Shown here piece by piece: positions 37,607 to 46,783 of a DNA stretch of 64,000 nt (position 1 is the stretch's first letter; every line of letters starts with the position of its first letter). The notes beneath the pieces are model-generated. The model was given only the letters and a program-made list of their open reading frames with translations. It ran no database searches and had not been told where the DNA came from. The position numbers and the translations under genes are program-made. The DNA is from Paludibacteraceae bacterium (lineage in GTDB: Bacteria; Bacteroidota; Bacteroidia; Bacteroidales; Paludibacteraceae), in the NCBI GenBank assembly GCA_017479885.1, contig JAFVBR010000001.1, forward strand, positions 81,304 to 145,303. Direction: 5' to 3'.

Positions 37607-37697
37607 TTTCGAAACTTGTCAGTATTATACAGAATTAAATATTTGTATTTCAGAGTGTTGATAAAAGATTGCTTTCGATATATGAATATTTTCGAAA
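37607..37697 (+). promoter_or_regulatory. Two TTTCGAAA palindromes upstream of protein C
   Basis: Copies at 37607-37614 and 37690-37697 lie about 130 and 47 bases before the minus-7 box, the same spacing as the CGAAA elements upstream of 31453 and 45624. Confidence 0.55.
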
Positions 37698-37737
37698 ATT
37701 ATTGACCTTTTTTCTTCTCAATATTTTGCGGAATACT

Positions 37738-37746
37738 TATTTTTGC
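37738..37746 (+). promoter_or_regulatory. Minus-7 box for protein C
   Basis: TATTTTTGC, 32 bases before ATG 37779, with no TTTG at the standard distance. Confidence 0.5.
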
Positions 37747-37778
37747 GGTCAGAAAATCCAACTAAAATATCATATAAT

Positions 37779-40700
37779 ATGAAAAAACTCTTTACTCTCT
37801 TTGCTTTATGCTGCATGTTCTTGTCAGCTATAGCAACTGACCGCTACGTAGCTGCCTCAGGCAGTGACAGTAATGACGGTCTGTCATGGGCTAATGCCAA
37901 AGCTAGTGTAAAAACAGCCGTTTCCGCCTCCTCAGCAGGAGACAACGTGTATGTAGGTGCAGGTGTTTACAACGAACAAGTAGCGGTTAAAGACGGCGTT
38001 AACATGTTCGGAGGTTACAACCCTGCCACAGGAGAACGGGACATCGAGGTGTTCAAAACCATACTTGACGGTACCGGTCTTAACAACATGATTATTGTAA
38101 AGTATGACAATGACTGTACAAATCCGACTCTCATTGAAGGTTTCGTACTTCAGAATGCAGAGCACAGTCATGAAGGAGGCGGTGCATTCATTCGCGGCAA
38201 CATGACACTGAAGAGTTGCACTATCACGAACTGCAGCGGCTCAAACGGCGGCGGCGTATATGCCCGCAGCAAGACCGAAGGGGTGCCGGCCGTGATAACC
38301 GACTGCGTGATAGAACTATGCTCGGCAACCAGTTCGGGAGGCGGTGCCTATCTGTATGAGAATGCCGTAATGGAGAACTGTATTGTCAGAGGCTGTGCAG
38401 GCAAATACGGAGCCATCCGCTCGCACAAGGCAGGAGTTATAGTACGCAACTGCGTGCTTCACAACAATGCCGCTACCGTGGACGGTTGGCCTGACTCAGG
38501 AGGTATATTCAACGAGACAGGAGCCGAAGCATACAACCTGACCATCTGCAACAACTATGGTGCGAAATACGCCGGCTGCCATTCGGAAGGACAGATGTAC
38601 AATTCAGTTTTCTGGGGCAATCAGGCAGAAGAGGGATTTACAGATCCTACAAACTTTATTTCCGCATCATCAGCTTCGTCAGACAACTGGGCAGACCAAG
38701 GCTTTGACGGAGAGTCGTTCGCCTCTCTCTCGCTCTCAAAAGACAACAATGCAGAGAATGGTCCTCACTTCAAGTTCCCGACCACATTTGCAGGTCTGCC
38801 GAAGAATGCAGGTGAGATAGCAGTAATGCGTGCAGCCGACTTCTCACTCAGCGCCGCCTCTCCCCTTATCAACAAGGGTAATGCAGCAAAAGCTCCGAGC
38901 TACGACATTGAAGGCAAGACACGTCCCATCGGCACAGGAGTGGAAATAGGCGCATACGAGTTCGACCCGAACGCCGCTGTTGTGAAGGTGACCGGTGTAA
39001 GTATTGCTGTTGACACCCTCACCATAGTTGAAGACCAGGTGGATGGTCTGGCTGCGATAGTCACTCCGAAAAATGCCACCAACAAAGCCGTAACATGGAG
39101 CATAGCAGACCCGACCATTGCCTCCATTGACCAGAATGGCGGTGTGGTAGGTTTGAAGATAGGGAAGACGATAGCAACCGTAAAGACAGAAGACGGAGGT
39201 TTCACGGCAACGGCAGTGGTTGTAGTCAATCAGAAGCCGCCTGTATTCTACCCCGATGAGGTTCTTGCAGCTGACACACTGTATCCTATTGAGAACTACA
39301 CCATACCGAGTTATGTTCCCTTCTGGGTGGCTCGCGAAGCTGCAAGACTCGACTCGCTGACTACCGACCATGCTCTGATAGCAGAGAAGATAGCTGCAAT
39401 GAATGAGGCTATCGGCAAACTTGTCCCGAAGGAAGAGCCATACAACATGGTTGCCAATATCAACGGCGACCCCGCCACAAGAATGGCATTCTGCTGGTTC
39501 ACCAACGAGGGTATAACAGATGGCAAGGTGCAGCTACTGAAGAAAGCCGACGCTACGGCAGAAGATTTCGAAAGTGCTTCAGACCTTATCACCGTTGACG
39601 CCACTCCGACCAATACCAGGCCTCTGCGCTATGCGGTGTCAACATCCGGACTCCTGAAAGCCACAGGTATGGATCCGAAGACTTCGTTCCGATATGTAAG
39701 CCACAAAGCCATCGCTGAGAATCTCACTCCGGGCTCAACCTATTCATGGCGTGTGGGCTATGCAGGTCACTGGAGCGACATAGCACAGTTCCAGACCAAA
39801 GCCACTGCCGAAGGTGAATACTCGTTCGTTTACATGACTGACAGCCACATCATGGATGAGGAATACGTCAACAACGCAAAATGGTGCGCTACCGCAGTTG
39901 CCAAGAACGAAACGGACGCACGCTTCTGCGTGTTCCCTGGCGACTTTGTTGAGACAGGTACCAACGCCAACTCGGAGTGGGAATGGGAGCGCTGGTTTGA
40001 AGAGTCGATACGTCCTGTCATAATGAATATGCCTATTGTTCCGACCGATGGCAACCACGATGACTCGGAGAATCTGAACTACACCTATCACTTCAACACC
40101 GACAACCAGTTCAACAAGACTGCCAAAGTGAAACCTCAGTTCGACGGCATCACATATAGTTTTGTCTATGGCGACGTGCTCTTCCTTGTATATTCAAAAC
40201 AAGACTACTGGCGTGGGTCATACAGCTATTCAGCACTTACATCAACCTATCTGACCAATGATGTAGGCAACTGGTTCCGCTCGCAGGTTGCCGCTCATCC
40301 GGAAGCCAAATACCGTGTAGCACTCGTGCACAAGAATGTGTTCTCAGGTTCAGGTCACTCCGTTGACGAAGAGACTCCTCTCTTCCGTGCGACCATGCTT
40401 CCTATCTTCAAAGACTGTGAGATAGACCTTGTGCTTCAGGGTCACGACCACTGCTACGAAGTTATCGGTCCGGTCAATCCCGACACCCGTCGTCCTATTA
40501 TGGATGCTATTTCAGACGTCAAGAGCGTGGAAATCAACACCAACAAGAACATGACAGGCAAGGAAGGCGGCACATTTGTAACAGACGACGGTACGCTCTA
40601 TTTCATTGGTGCAACCTGCGGCCGCAAACGCTACTATCCGTACGACCGCGCAAAAATGGACGATAACTACGACAAGCATAAGATGACCGACTATTTCGAC

Positions 40701-40988
40701 TTGTTCACCGGAATGTTCGGACAGCCGGGTGCACCGAGCTATACCAAGATAACCGTGACAGAAGAGGCTCTGCTGATGAACTCATATACAGCGGACAGCG
40801 AAGGCAACTCCACACTCTTCAACACAATGAAGGTAAAGAGGACAAAAGAGCACACTGTTCCATCCGGATTTGAAGATGTCAACAGCGAACCTGTAATTCG
40901 TGAAGGCAGAAAGTTCATACAGGACGGCAATATCTATATCCGCCACAATGAGCATACCTACAATATCTTTGGTAGCAGAATTGAATAA
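37779..40988 (+). CDS. Secreted beta-helix / Big_2 / metallophosphoesterase protein (C)
   Basis: 1069 residues from ATG 37779. A frame open to 37743 overlaps the promoter and is rejected. The signal peptide is MKKLFTLFALCCMFLSAIA. A beta-helix at about 20-395 ends SPLINKGNAAKAPSYDIEG. A Big_2-like domain follows at about 400-485 (VTGVSIAVDTLTI, KNATNKAVTWSIADPTIASI), then a phosphatase N-terminal-like domain at about 490-680. The metallophosphoesterase starts at about 684, with TDSH, FPGDFV, DGNHDD, VHKN and GHDHCYE intact. The tail is KFIQDGNIYIRHNEHTYNIFG. It is a clear paralogue of B, with the same domain order. It is probably secreted and acts on a phosphorylated polymer at the surface; the substrate is unknown. 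Confidence 0.83.
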   Translation: MKKLFTLFALCCMFLSAIATDRYVAASGSDSNDGLSWANAKASVKTAVSASSAGDNVYVGAGVYNEQVAVKDGVNMFGGYNPATGERDIEVFKTILDGTGLNNMIIVKYDNDCTNPTLIEGFVLQNAEHSHEGGGAFIRGNMTLKSCTITNCSGSNGGGVYARSKTEGVPAVITDCVIELCSATSSGGGAYLYENAVMENCIVRGCAGKYGAIRSHKAGVIVRNCVLHNNAATVDGWPDSGGIFNETGAEAYNLTICNNYGAKYAGCHSEGQMYNSVFWGNQAEEGFTDPTNFISASSASSDNWADQGFDGESFASLSLSKDNNAENGPHFKFPTTFAGLPKNAGEIAVMRAADFSLSAASPLINKGNAAKAPSYDIEGKTRPIGTGVEIGAYEFDPNAAVVKVTGVSIAVDTLTIVEDQVDGLAAIVTPKNATNKAVTWSIADPTIASIDQNGGVVGLKIGKTIATVKTEDGGFTATAVVVVNQKPPVFYPDEVLAADTLYPIENYTIPSYVPFWVAREAARLDSLTTDHALIAEKIAAMNEAIGKLVPKEEPYNMVANINGDPATRMAFCWFTNEGITDGKVQLLKKADATAEDFESASDLITVDATPTNTRPLRYAVSTSGLLKATGMDPKTSFRYVSHKAIAENLTPGSTYSWRVGYAGHWSDIAQFQTKATAEGEYSFVYMTDSHIMDEEYVNNAKWCATAVAKNETDARFCVFPGDFVETGTNANSEWEWERWFEESIRPVIMNMPIVPTDGNHDDSENLNYTYHFNTDNQFNKTAKVKPQFDGITYSFVYGDVLFLVYSKQDYWRGSYSYSALTSTYLTNDVGNWFRSQVAAHPEAKYRVALVHKNVFSGSGHSVDEETPLFRATMLPIFKDCEIDLVLQGHDHCYEVIGPVNPDTRRPIMDAISDVKSVEINTNKNMTGKEGGTFVTDDGTLYFIGATCGRKRYYPYDRAKMDDNYDKHKMTDYFDLFTGMFGQPGAPSYTKITVTEEALLMNSYTADSEGNSTLFNTMKVKRTKEHTVPSGFEDVNSEPVIREGRKFIQDGNIYIRHNEHTYNIFGSRIE

Positions 40989-41021
40989 CAAACAGACGAA
41001 TAGGCTGCAGGACAATCAATC

Positions 41022-41029
41022 TTTCGAAA
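41022..41029 (+). promoter_or_regulatory. TTTCGAAA palindrome upstream of protein D
   Basis: The 155-base gap before protein D holds this palindrome and an imperfect hairpin (41090-41120), but no recognisable TAnnTTTG box. Protein D may therefore be expressed by read-through from protein C. Confidence 0.4.
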
Positions 41030-41143
41030 ATAATCATATATTAACCGTTCCGCTGTCCCCGCGGAGTTATCTACTACAATCAGAAGGTTGGCGTCTGTCG
41101 GTTGGGGAAGACAGAACGCCGCCAATAAAAAAACACAAACAAA

Positions 41144-44100
41144 ATGAAAAAGTTATTTACACTTTTCGCAGTGGGTCTGATGGCATTGTCGCTGTCGGGC
41201 GCTGAGCTGAACATCTTTGCCTCAGGTCTTAAGGCAGTGCAAGATGGCAACAAAGTGAACCTCACCTATGTGCTTAATGCCAATGCCACAGCAGGGGAGA
41301 TTCAACTGTTGGATGCAGAGGGTGCTGTAGTGAAATCTTTTGCTGCTCCCCTTCCCGAATTCCTAACTAAAGGTTCTCACACCATTGACATTGACCTCTC
41401 TGAAGCAGGTATCCCTGCCGGTACCTACAACTGGGCAGTAAAGGTGACTGCTGCCGCCACAGAGGCTCTCACCCAGGTGACGGCAACCGCAGAAGGCAGC
41501 ACTTGGGTAGCTGCTGACTCAGCTCTCATCTTCTATGCTCCACGTGGTTTGGCTATCAACACCAATCCGGAGAACGCAAACTTCGGTTTGATTTATGTAA
41601 GTTCTCCTAACGATGGTGCTGCTGATGGCGGCTCAACCTATTCTAAAAACCACAAGAAAGGTCTGTATGTAATCAATCCTGACCTCACCTTGGTTAACGA
41701 TTTCAATGTTCCCTACCTTGGTGGTATTTCCTGGATGGGTACATCATCAGCTGTGAACTTCTCACCACACCGCCTTGCTTTAGATGCAGATGGTGCTCTT
41801 TATCTTAGTGGTAATAATTCCACTCAGGCTGGCGTATGGAAAGCTAACACTGCTGACCTCACAGCCAACTTCACCCCTGTCACTACTGCTACCAACCTGA
41901 CCGGTATCTCCGGTATTACCGTTGTTGACGGCGTTGTATATGGATTGGACAATGTCGGTACCGGTGCTACTAACAGCCAACTCGTGAAGATTACGGCTTC
42001 TGCTATCGACACTATTGCCCATCTTGCCAAACTTGGCAATGCCAACTGCTCTTTGGCAGCTGACGGTAAGGGAGGCTTCTGGGTATTTCAGAATCGCTGG
42101 GGCGCTGATGCCTATGACTGCCTCTTCCACGTAACTGCTACCGGTGAAAAGGACTGGAGTGCTGTTCGTTATGATGACACTCAAGAAAAGTATGTAACTG
42201 ACTATCTGCCCTTCACCGCCAACATTTCATATCGTGGTGCCATGGCAGTTAATAAAGATTATACCAAACTTATTGTCGGTTCCGACAAGAGCGGCGTCGT
42301 GTTCGACATCACTTGGGCAGACGGCAAGCCAGACCTGAAAGAGGCTTATCGTACTCCTCAACTCACCAACAACATCGACGGTGTAGGATTCGACTATGCC
42401 GAAAACATCTATATTCTCTCTGCCGGTGTTGAGCGTCTGTACGCTTTTGCTCCTGTAAAGGCTGACAACACGTGTGTTACACCTGCCCCGAAGGCCAGCA
42501 CTATCACTGTGGCTGCTTCTGCAGGTCCGAAGGTATGGAACATAGCTCCTGACAACAACCCCGAGAGTCCGCGCAACGACTGCAACCTCTATGTAACTCT
42601 TGCTCGCGTTGCAGGTGCAGGCGATACTATCATCCTTGCTGACGGTGAGTACATCGAGACTATCAGTCTGCCCAACGAATATGATGTTGTAATCAAGGCT
42701 GCTGAAGGTGCCCATCCTGTTATCAAAGCAAGTGGATACATACAGCACAAAGCTAACCTCTATCTTGAAGGAATCAAGTTCGTATTCGTAGGTGAAACCG
42801 ATAACGGCTATGCTGTTTACTCATACGACAACACTCACAAGAACCTCGTAATTGAGAACTGCGAATTCACTGCATACACCAAGTATGTTATCAATGCAAG
42901 CTCTTCATCCTCACACGTTGACTCTTGTATTATCAACAACTGCTTCTTCCATGACAATAGCCGTGCTGCTGTTTACTATCCTGCTTCGTCTCTTGCTGAC
43001 AATGTTCACGCTTGCGACTATCTGAAGATTACTAATACTACCATCGCTAACGTTACTTCTTCTTCTATCAGTGGTTATGCTGTTATCGATATTCGCAACA
43101 ACAATGCTATCAAAGATCAGGCTGAAGGAACAGAGTTGATTGTTGACCACGTAACTCTCTACAACTTCCCGACAGGTGGAAATGGTGGTATTATGAACTA
43201 CAAGTCAAAGAAGACCAGCATTACCAATACTATTATTGCTGCTCCTACTGAAATCGAGCAGTATGCAACTTACTGCTACGGTGGTGAAATTAAGAACAAC
43301 TTGACTTACAACCTCACCAAAGGCACCAATGGCCATAAGAGTGGTCCTACGTTTGCCGACAACATTACCGGCGACCCGCTGTTTGCTGATGCTGCCAACG
43401 GAGACTACACCCTCAGTGCCGCATCGCCCGCACTGAAGGCAGGAACCGACGGAAGCAACCTCGGTGACCCGCGCTGGTGGCCTGCAGCAGGTCCTGTTGT
43501 TGCTGACGGCTACTACCTCATTGGTCCCGACTGGACAATCGGTGATATCAGCGATGAGGCCTTTGCTCCCAACCCTGGTGCAGAAGGAGAATATATGCTC
43601 AGTATCACTCTCACCGAAGGTGCAAAACTCAAAGTTGTTGAGGTGAAGGCCAATGCTATAGTTGCATGGTATCCTGACGGCATGGGCAACGAATACACTG
43701 TTGATGCTGATCATGCAGGCGAGGTCACAATTTATTTCCGCCCGACCTATCAGAACGACTGGGCTGCATTCGGTGGCTATTTCTACATAGCTGTACCGTC
43801 TGCTCCAAAGACTACTCTTAAGCAGTTCTACGCAGCTGCCGACAAGACAAATGCAGTGGTTTTGGAAGACCTTACGGTAACCTACGTATCCAGCAACAAT
43901 ATCTTCGTTGTTGATGCAGAAGGAACAGGCGGTTGCATCTACGATAAGGAATCAGCCAACATCGCCGCTACAGATGTAAAGGCCGGTAGTGTAATCTCCG
44001 GTTTGCAGGCTAAATATGATGTTTACAATGCAATGCCTGAAATCATACCTGCTGCCAAACCCGAAGCTATAACCGAAGGAGAAGCTCCTGCTCCGGTTCT

Positions 44101-44461
44101 GTTCACTGTTGCTCCCACTATTGATGATGCTTGTAAATTCATTAAGGTGGAAAGTGCCACTGTAACGAAGACGGGAAAGAACTTCTACATCTTCTCTACC
44201 GTACAACTATACGACAAGTTCAAACTAAATTATACCGTTGCAGAAAACGGACAATATGATTTCGTGGGCATAGTCATTCCATATGCAAAGAGTGGTGATC
44301 CTGTAATCGAACTCTGTCCGACAGAAGCTCCTGCCAATACTACCACCGCTATCGATGATCTCCTCATACGTGACGGTGCAGTCAAGATTATCGAAAATGG
44401 TCAGGTACTTATCATTCGTGACGGCAAGCGCTACAATATGCTTGGTGCAGAAGTGAAGTAA
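41144..44461 (+). CDS. Secreted mosaic protein: Ig-like, beta-propeller, beta-helix, binding domains (D)
   Basis: A 1105-residue exported protein (MKKLFTLFAVGLMALSLSG). In order it has a FlgD-like Ig segment (20-115), a probable beta-propeller (about 120-440; GLAINTNPENANFGLIYVSS, LALDADGALYLSGNN), and a DUF4957/DUF5123-type beta-helix (about 455-779) ending GTDGSNLGDPRWW, the same ending as in protein A. A SusE/F-like binding module follows (about 785-882; YYLIGPDWTIGD, EVTIYFRPTYQNDW), then an OB-like region (about 889-1060). The tail is KIIENGQVLIIRDGKRYNMLG. No phosphatase or lyase catalytic set was recognised, so it may bind the glycan or organise the surface complex. It ends at a bidirectional terminator. 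Confidence 0.75.
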   Translation: MKKLFTLFAVGLMALSLSGAELNIFASGLKAVQDGNKVNLTYVLNANATAGEIQLLDAEGAVVKSFAAPLPEFLTKGSHTIDIDLSEAGIPAGTYNWAVKVTAAATEALTQVTATAEGSTWVAADSALIFYAPRGLAINTNPENANFGLIYVSSPNDGAADGGSTYSKNHKKGLYVINPDLTLVNDFNVPYLGGISWMGTSSAVNFSPHRLALDADGALYLSGNNSTQAGVWKANTADLTANFTPVTTATNLTGISGITVVDGVVYGLDNVGTGATNSQLVKITASAIDTIAHLAKLGNANCSLAADGKGGFWVFQNRWGADAYDCLFHVTATGEKDWSAVRYDDTQEKYVTDYLPFTANISYRGAMAVNKDYTKLIVGSDKSGVVFDITWADGKPDLKEAYRTPQLTNNIDGVGFDYAENIYILSAGVERLYAFAPVKADNTCVTPAPKASTITVAASAGPKVWNIAPDNNPESPRNDCNLYVTLARVAGAGDTIILADGEYIETISLPNEYDVVIKAAEGAHPVIKASGYIQHKANLYLEGIKFVFVGETDNGYAVYSYDNTHKNLVIENCEFTAYTKYVINASSSSSHVDSCIINNCFFHDNSRAAVYYPASSLADNVHACDYLKITNTTIANVTSSSISGYAVIDIRNNNAIKDQAEGTELIVDHVTLYNFPTGGNGGIMNYKSKKTSITNTIIAAPTEIEQYATYCYGGEIKNNLTYNLTKGTNGHKSGPTFADNITGDPLFADAANGDYTLSAASPALKAGTDGSNLGDPRWWPAAGPVVADGYYLIGPDWTIGDISDEAFAPNPGAEGEYMLSITLTEGAKLKVVEVKANAIVAWYPDGMGNEYTVDADHAGEVTIYFRPTYQNDWAAFGGYFYIAVPSAPKTTLKQFYAAADKTNAVVLEDLTVTYVSSNNIFVVDAEGTGGCIYDKESANIAATDVKAGSVISGLQAKYDVYNAMPEIIPAAKPEAITEGEAPAPVLFTVAPTIDDACKFIKVESATVTKTGKNFYIFSTVQLYDKFKLNYTVAENGQYDFVGIVIPYAKSGDPVIELCPTEAPANTTTAIDDLLIRDGAVKIIENGQVLIIRDGKRYNMLGAEVK

Positions 44462-44478
44462 CTGCATCATTGATATGA

Positions 44479-44514
44479 AAAAACAAGAGCGTGTTCAGAC
44501 ACGCTCTTGTTTTT
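44479..44514. terminator. Bidirectional intrinsic terminator
   Basis: A perfect 16-bp stem (44479-44494 with 44499-44514) with a TCAG loop is flanked by A on the left and T on the right. It lies between the converging ends of protein D and the DeoR-family gene. Confidence 0.9.
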
Positions 44515-44563
44515 ATCAGCACAATCTCAATTTAAAAACCAGTCCGCTTACATCCTTGCTCAA

Positions 44564-45355
44564 TTACACTATCCTTACCTCCAATCCTGCATTCTTCAGT
44601 TTGGTTTTCATTCCTGCAGGCAGACCGTGGTCGGTAATGATGCAGTCAATCTGTGAGGTTTCTGCGATATGTACATAACTGCGTTTGTTGAATTTGGAAG
44701 AGTCGAAGACGGCAATCACCTTGCCTGCCTGCTGTATCATCTGTTGGTTCAGCAATGCTTCCTCCAGACTCGGAGTGGAAACTCCGCTGTCAAGCGAGAA
44801 TGAGTCAACTCCCAGAAACAACTTGTATCCGTTAAAGTTCCTTAATACAGACAAGGCCAAAGGACCTACTGTGGAATGCGAATTGATGCGGACATTGCCT
44901 CCGAGCATAATCACGTTGAAACGCTTATAACGCATCAGTTCAGTGGCGATATTCATTGCATTGGTCAGTATGTCAAGATGCTGGAATCTGTCCAGATGCT
45001 TGGCGACTTCCATCGTGGTGGTACCGCTGTCAAGCATTATGAAATCACCTTCTTTAATCAGTAGTGAAGCATCGGCACCAATCCTCTCCTTCTCCTTGAA
45101 GTAAAACATCCTCTTCTTGCTGATGGCGGTGTCTTCGCTCAGATTCTCTATCGGACGACGCATCGCACCGCCTCTTGTCCTTACCAAGAGGTTTCGTTCC
45201 TGCAAAAGCGTAAGATCTTTCCTTATTGTTACCTCGGAGATGTTCATCTCCTGACTCAGTTGCGTAACTGACACTTCTTCATTCATATCCAACAACCTGA
45301 GAATCATTGCACGCCTCTCTTTGGCAGAGGGAATATTGGGTATAACCTGACTCAT
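44564..45355 (-). CDS. DeoR/GlpR-family transcriptional regulator
   Basis: A 263-residue regulator. The N-terminal DeoR helix-turn-helix is at about 12-65 (KERRAMILRLLDMNEEVSVT, LSQEMNISEVTIRKDLTLLQ, LLVRTRGGA). The sugar-phosphate-sensing domain has GADASLLIKEGDFIMLDSGT, TTMEVAKHL, NAMNIATEL, VMLGGNVR and VFDSSKFNK. DeoR-family proteins repress sugar-catabolic operons and release DNA on binding a phosphorylated sugar. It is transcribed away from agaS, and the shared gap contains two TTTCGAAA palindromes. A galactosamine- or tagatose-phosphate inducer is likely (inference). Confidence 0.92.
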   Translation of the reverse strand: MSQVIPNIPSAKERRAMILRLLDMNEEVSVTQLSQEMNISEVTIRKDLTLLQERNLLVRTRGGAMRRPIENLSEDTAISKKRMFYFKEKERIGADASLLIKEGDFIMLDSGTTTMEVAKHLDRFQHLDILTNAMNIATELMRYKRFNVIMLGGNVRINSHSTVGPLALSVLRNFNGYKLFLGVDSFSLDSGVSTPSLEEALLNQQMIQQAGKVIAVFDSSKFNKRSYVHIAETSQIDCIITDHGLPAGMKTKLKNAGLEVRIV

Positions 45356-45381
45356 AATGACAAGTTTTTAAGATTAGTGCT

Positions 45382-45390
45382 GCAAAGATA
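45382..45390 (-). promoter_or_regulatory. Minus-7 box of the DeoR-family gene
   Basis: TATCTTTGC on the minus strand, 27 bases before ATG 45355. Confidence 0.55.
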
Positions 45391-45436
45391 ATATGAATAT
45401 TTTACATATGAAAGTACTTTTTTGTTTCAATATACA

Positions 45437-45537
45437 TTTCGAAATGTTTCGAAATAAAAAAACATAATAAAAATCACACTTAATAATATGCATATTAGCT
45501 ATTTACGCAACACTGCTAAAAATATGCCGAAAAGCAT
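45437..45537 (+). promoter_or_regulatory. Candidate DeoR operators between the regulator and agaS
   Basis: Two TTTCGAAA palindromes lie exactly 10 bases apart (45437-45444, 45447-45454) inside ACATTTCGAAATGTTTCGAA. An inverted repeat ATGCCGAAAAGCAT is at 45524-45537. Further CGAAAC copies run into the promoter (45562). Confidence 0.65.
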
Positions 45538-45571
45538 GCTTAAAATATTATGAAACCTTTCCGAAACTCCG

Positions 45572-45580
45572 TATCTTTGC
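45572..45580 (+). promoter_or_regulatory. Minus-7 box of the agaS operon
   Basis: TATCTTTGC. The expected start near 45587 makes ATG 45591 almost leaderless, so ATG 45624 is preferred for agaS. No TTTG stands at the standard distance. Confidence 0.6.
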
Positions 45581-45623
45581 ATACCAAATAATGAAACAAC
45601 AGAATAATCAAATATCAAAAGAT

Positions 45624-46739
45624 ATGAATTCATTCACTTACAACGAGATTCACCAGCAGCCTGAAATGTGGCTTTGCGAGTATGAGAATCTGCTTAAGGC
45701 GAAAGCTGAGATAAGTGCATTCCTGCACAAGTTTCTTACCCCCGAAACCGATGTCGTACTCACAGGGGCGGGTACCTCGGCATTCATTGGCGATGCTATA
45801 GAACCTGTTATGCGTGGGATGTGGAAGAATGTGCGCGCAGTGCCCACAACCGATCTGATTACGCATGCCGAGTATCTATTGGATTCGGAGCGTCCTTTAT
45901 TGCTTATCAGTTTTGCCCGTTCGGGCAATAGTCCTGAGAGTGTCGGGGCTGTGAACATTGCCAACAGACTATGCAAGAAAGTGGCTCATATTTACATCAC
46001 CTGCAACAAGAACGGCAAGTTGGCAGCGGAAGGCGCTAAAGACAACATTCTGCTTTTGCTTCTGCCTGAAGAGACTGATGACAAGAGTCTTGCTATGACA
46101 AGCAGTTTCTCCACCATGTTGCTTACCTGCCTGATGCTCGGTCATATCAATACGTTGGAGCAGGACAAGGAGATGATAGAAAAAACAGCGAGAAACGCTG
46201 AGGCAGTGATAGCAGGCTATGAGACCAAGCTGAAAGCTATAGCCGAAAGGAAGTTTGAACGCGGAGTATTTCTCGGTTCGGGTGCACTGAAGGGGATAGC
46301 AGAAGAATGCCATCTGAAGCTTCAGGAGCTTACCGACGGCGGTGTCGTATGCAAGTTTGACAGTTTCTTAGGTTTCCGTCACGGTCCGAAGGCGGTAGTG
46401 AATGACAAGTCGATAGTTGTCTATCTAATGACAGGTGAAGAGAGCGTGCAGCGCTACGAGCGCGACCTTGTCCGCCAAGTGAGCAGCAACAACAAGCCGG
46501 TAGCGCAGATTGTGGTTATTGCCGGCAAGCAGCCCGACCTGCGAGACTCGAACATAGACCTTGTGGTACAAATGCCATACGGCAAAGAAGAGAACGAATT
46601 CTACGGCATAGTGCCTTATGTATTGGTAGGTCAGTTGCTCGGATACTATACTTCGATAAGTCATGGACTTAATCCGGATGCACCATCTGTCAGCGGCAAC
46701 ATCCATCGTGTAGTGGAGGGAGTCACCATATATGAATAA
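45624..46739 (+). CDS. agaS: AgaS-type SIS-domain galactosamine-6-phosphate deaminase/isomerase
   Basis: 371 residues from ATG 45624 (alternative ATG 45591). Two SIS domains carry the signature sequences of AgaS: LTGAGTSAFIGD, AVPTTDLITHAEY, LLISFARSGNSPESVGAV, AMTSSFSTML, GFRHGPKAVVNDKS and PDAPSVSGNIHRVVEGVTIY. By family, AgaS converts galactosamine-6-phosphate to tagatose-6-phosphate and ammonia in the cytoplasm. It is first in the operon, next to the KbaZ-like gene. Confidence 0.9.
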   Translation: MNSFTYNEIHQQPEMWLCEYENLLKAKAEISAFLHKFLTPETDVVLTGAGTSAFIGDAIEPVMRGMWKNVRAVPTTDLITHAEYLLDSERPLLLISFARSGNSPESVGAVNIANRLCKKVAHIYITCNKNGKLAAEGAKDNILLLLLPEETDDKSLAMTSSFSTMLLTCLMLGHINTLEQDKEMIEKTARNAEAVIAGYETKLKAIAERKFERGVFLGSGALKGIAEECHLKLQELTDGGVVCKFDSFLGFRHGPKAVVNDKSIVVYLMTGEESVQRYERDLVRQVSSNNKPVAQIVVIAGKQPDLRDSNIDLVVQMPYGKEENEFYGIVPYVLVGQLLGYYTSISHGLNPDAPSVSGNIHRVVEGVTIYE

Positions 46740-46783
46740 ATCAATATTTAAATCACACATTAATTTAACAACCTCATATCCTT

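Noticed and set aside
41090-41120. Hairpin before protein D as a terminator
   Set aside because: The stem has a bulge and no T run follows, so it is at most a leader structure.
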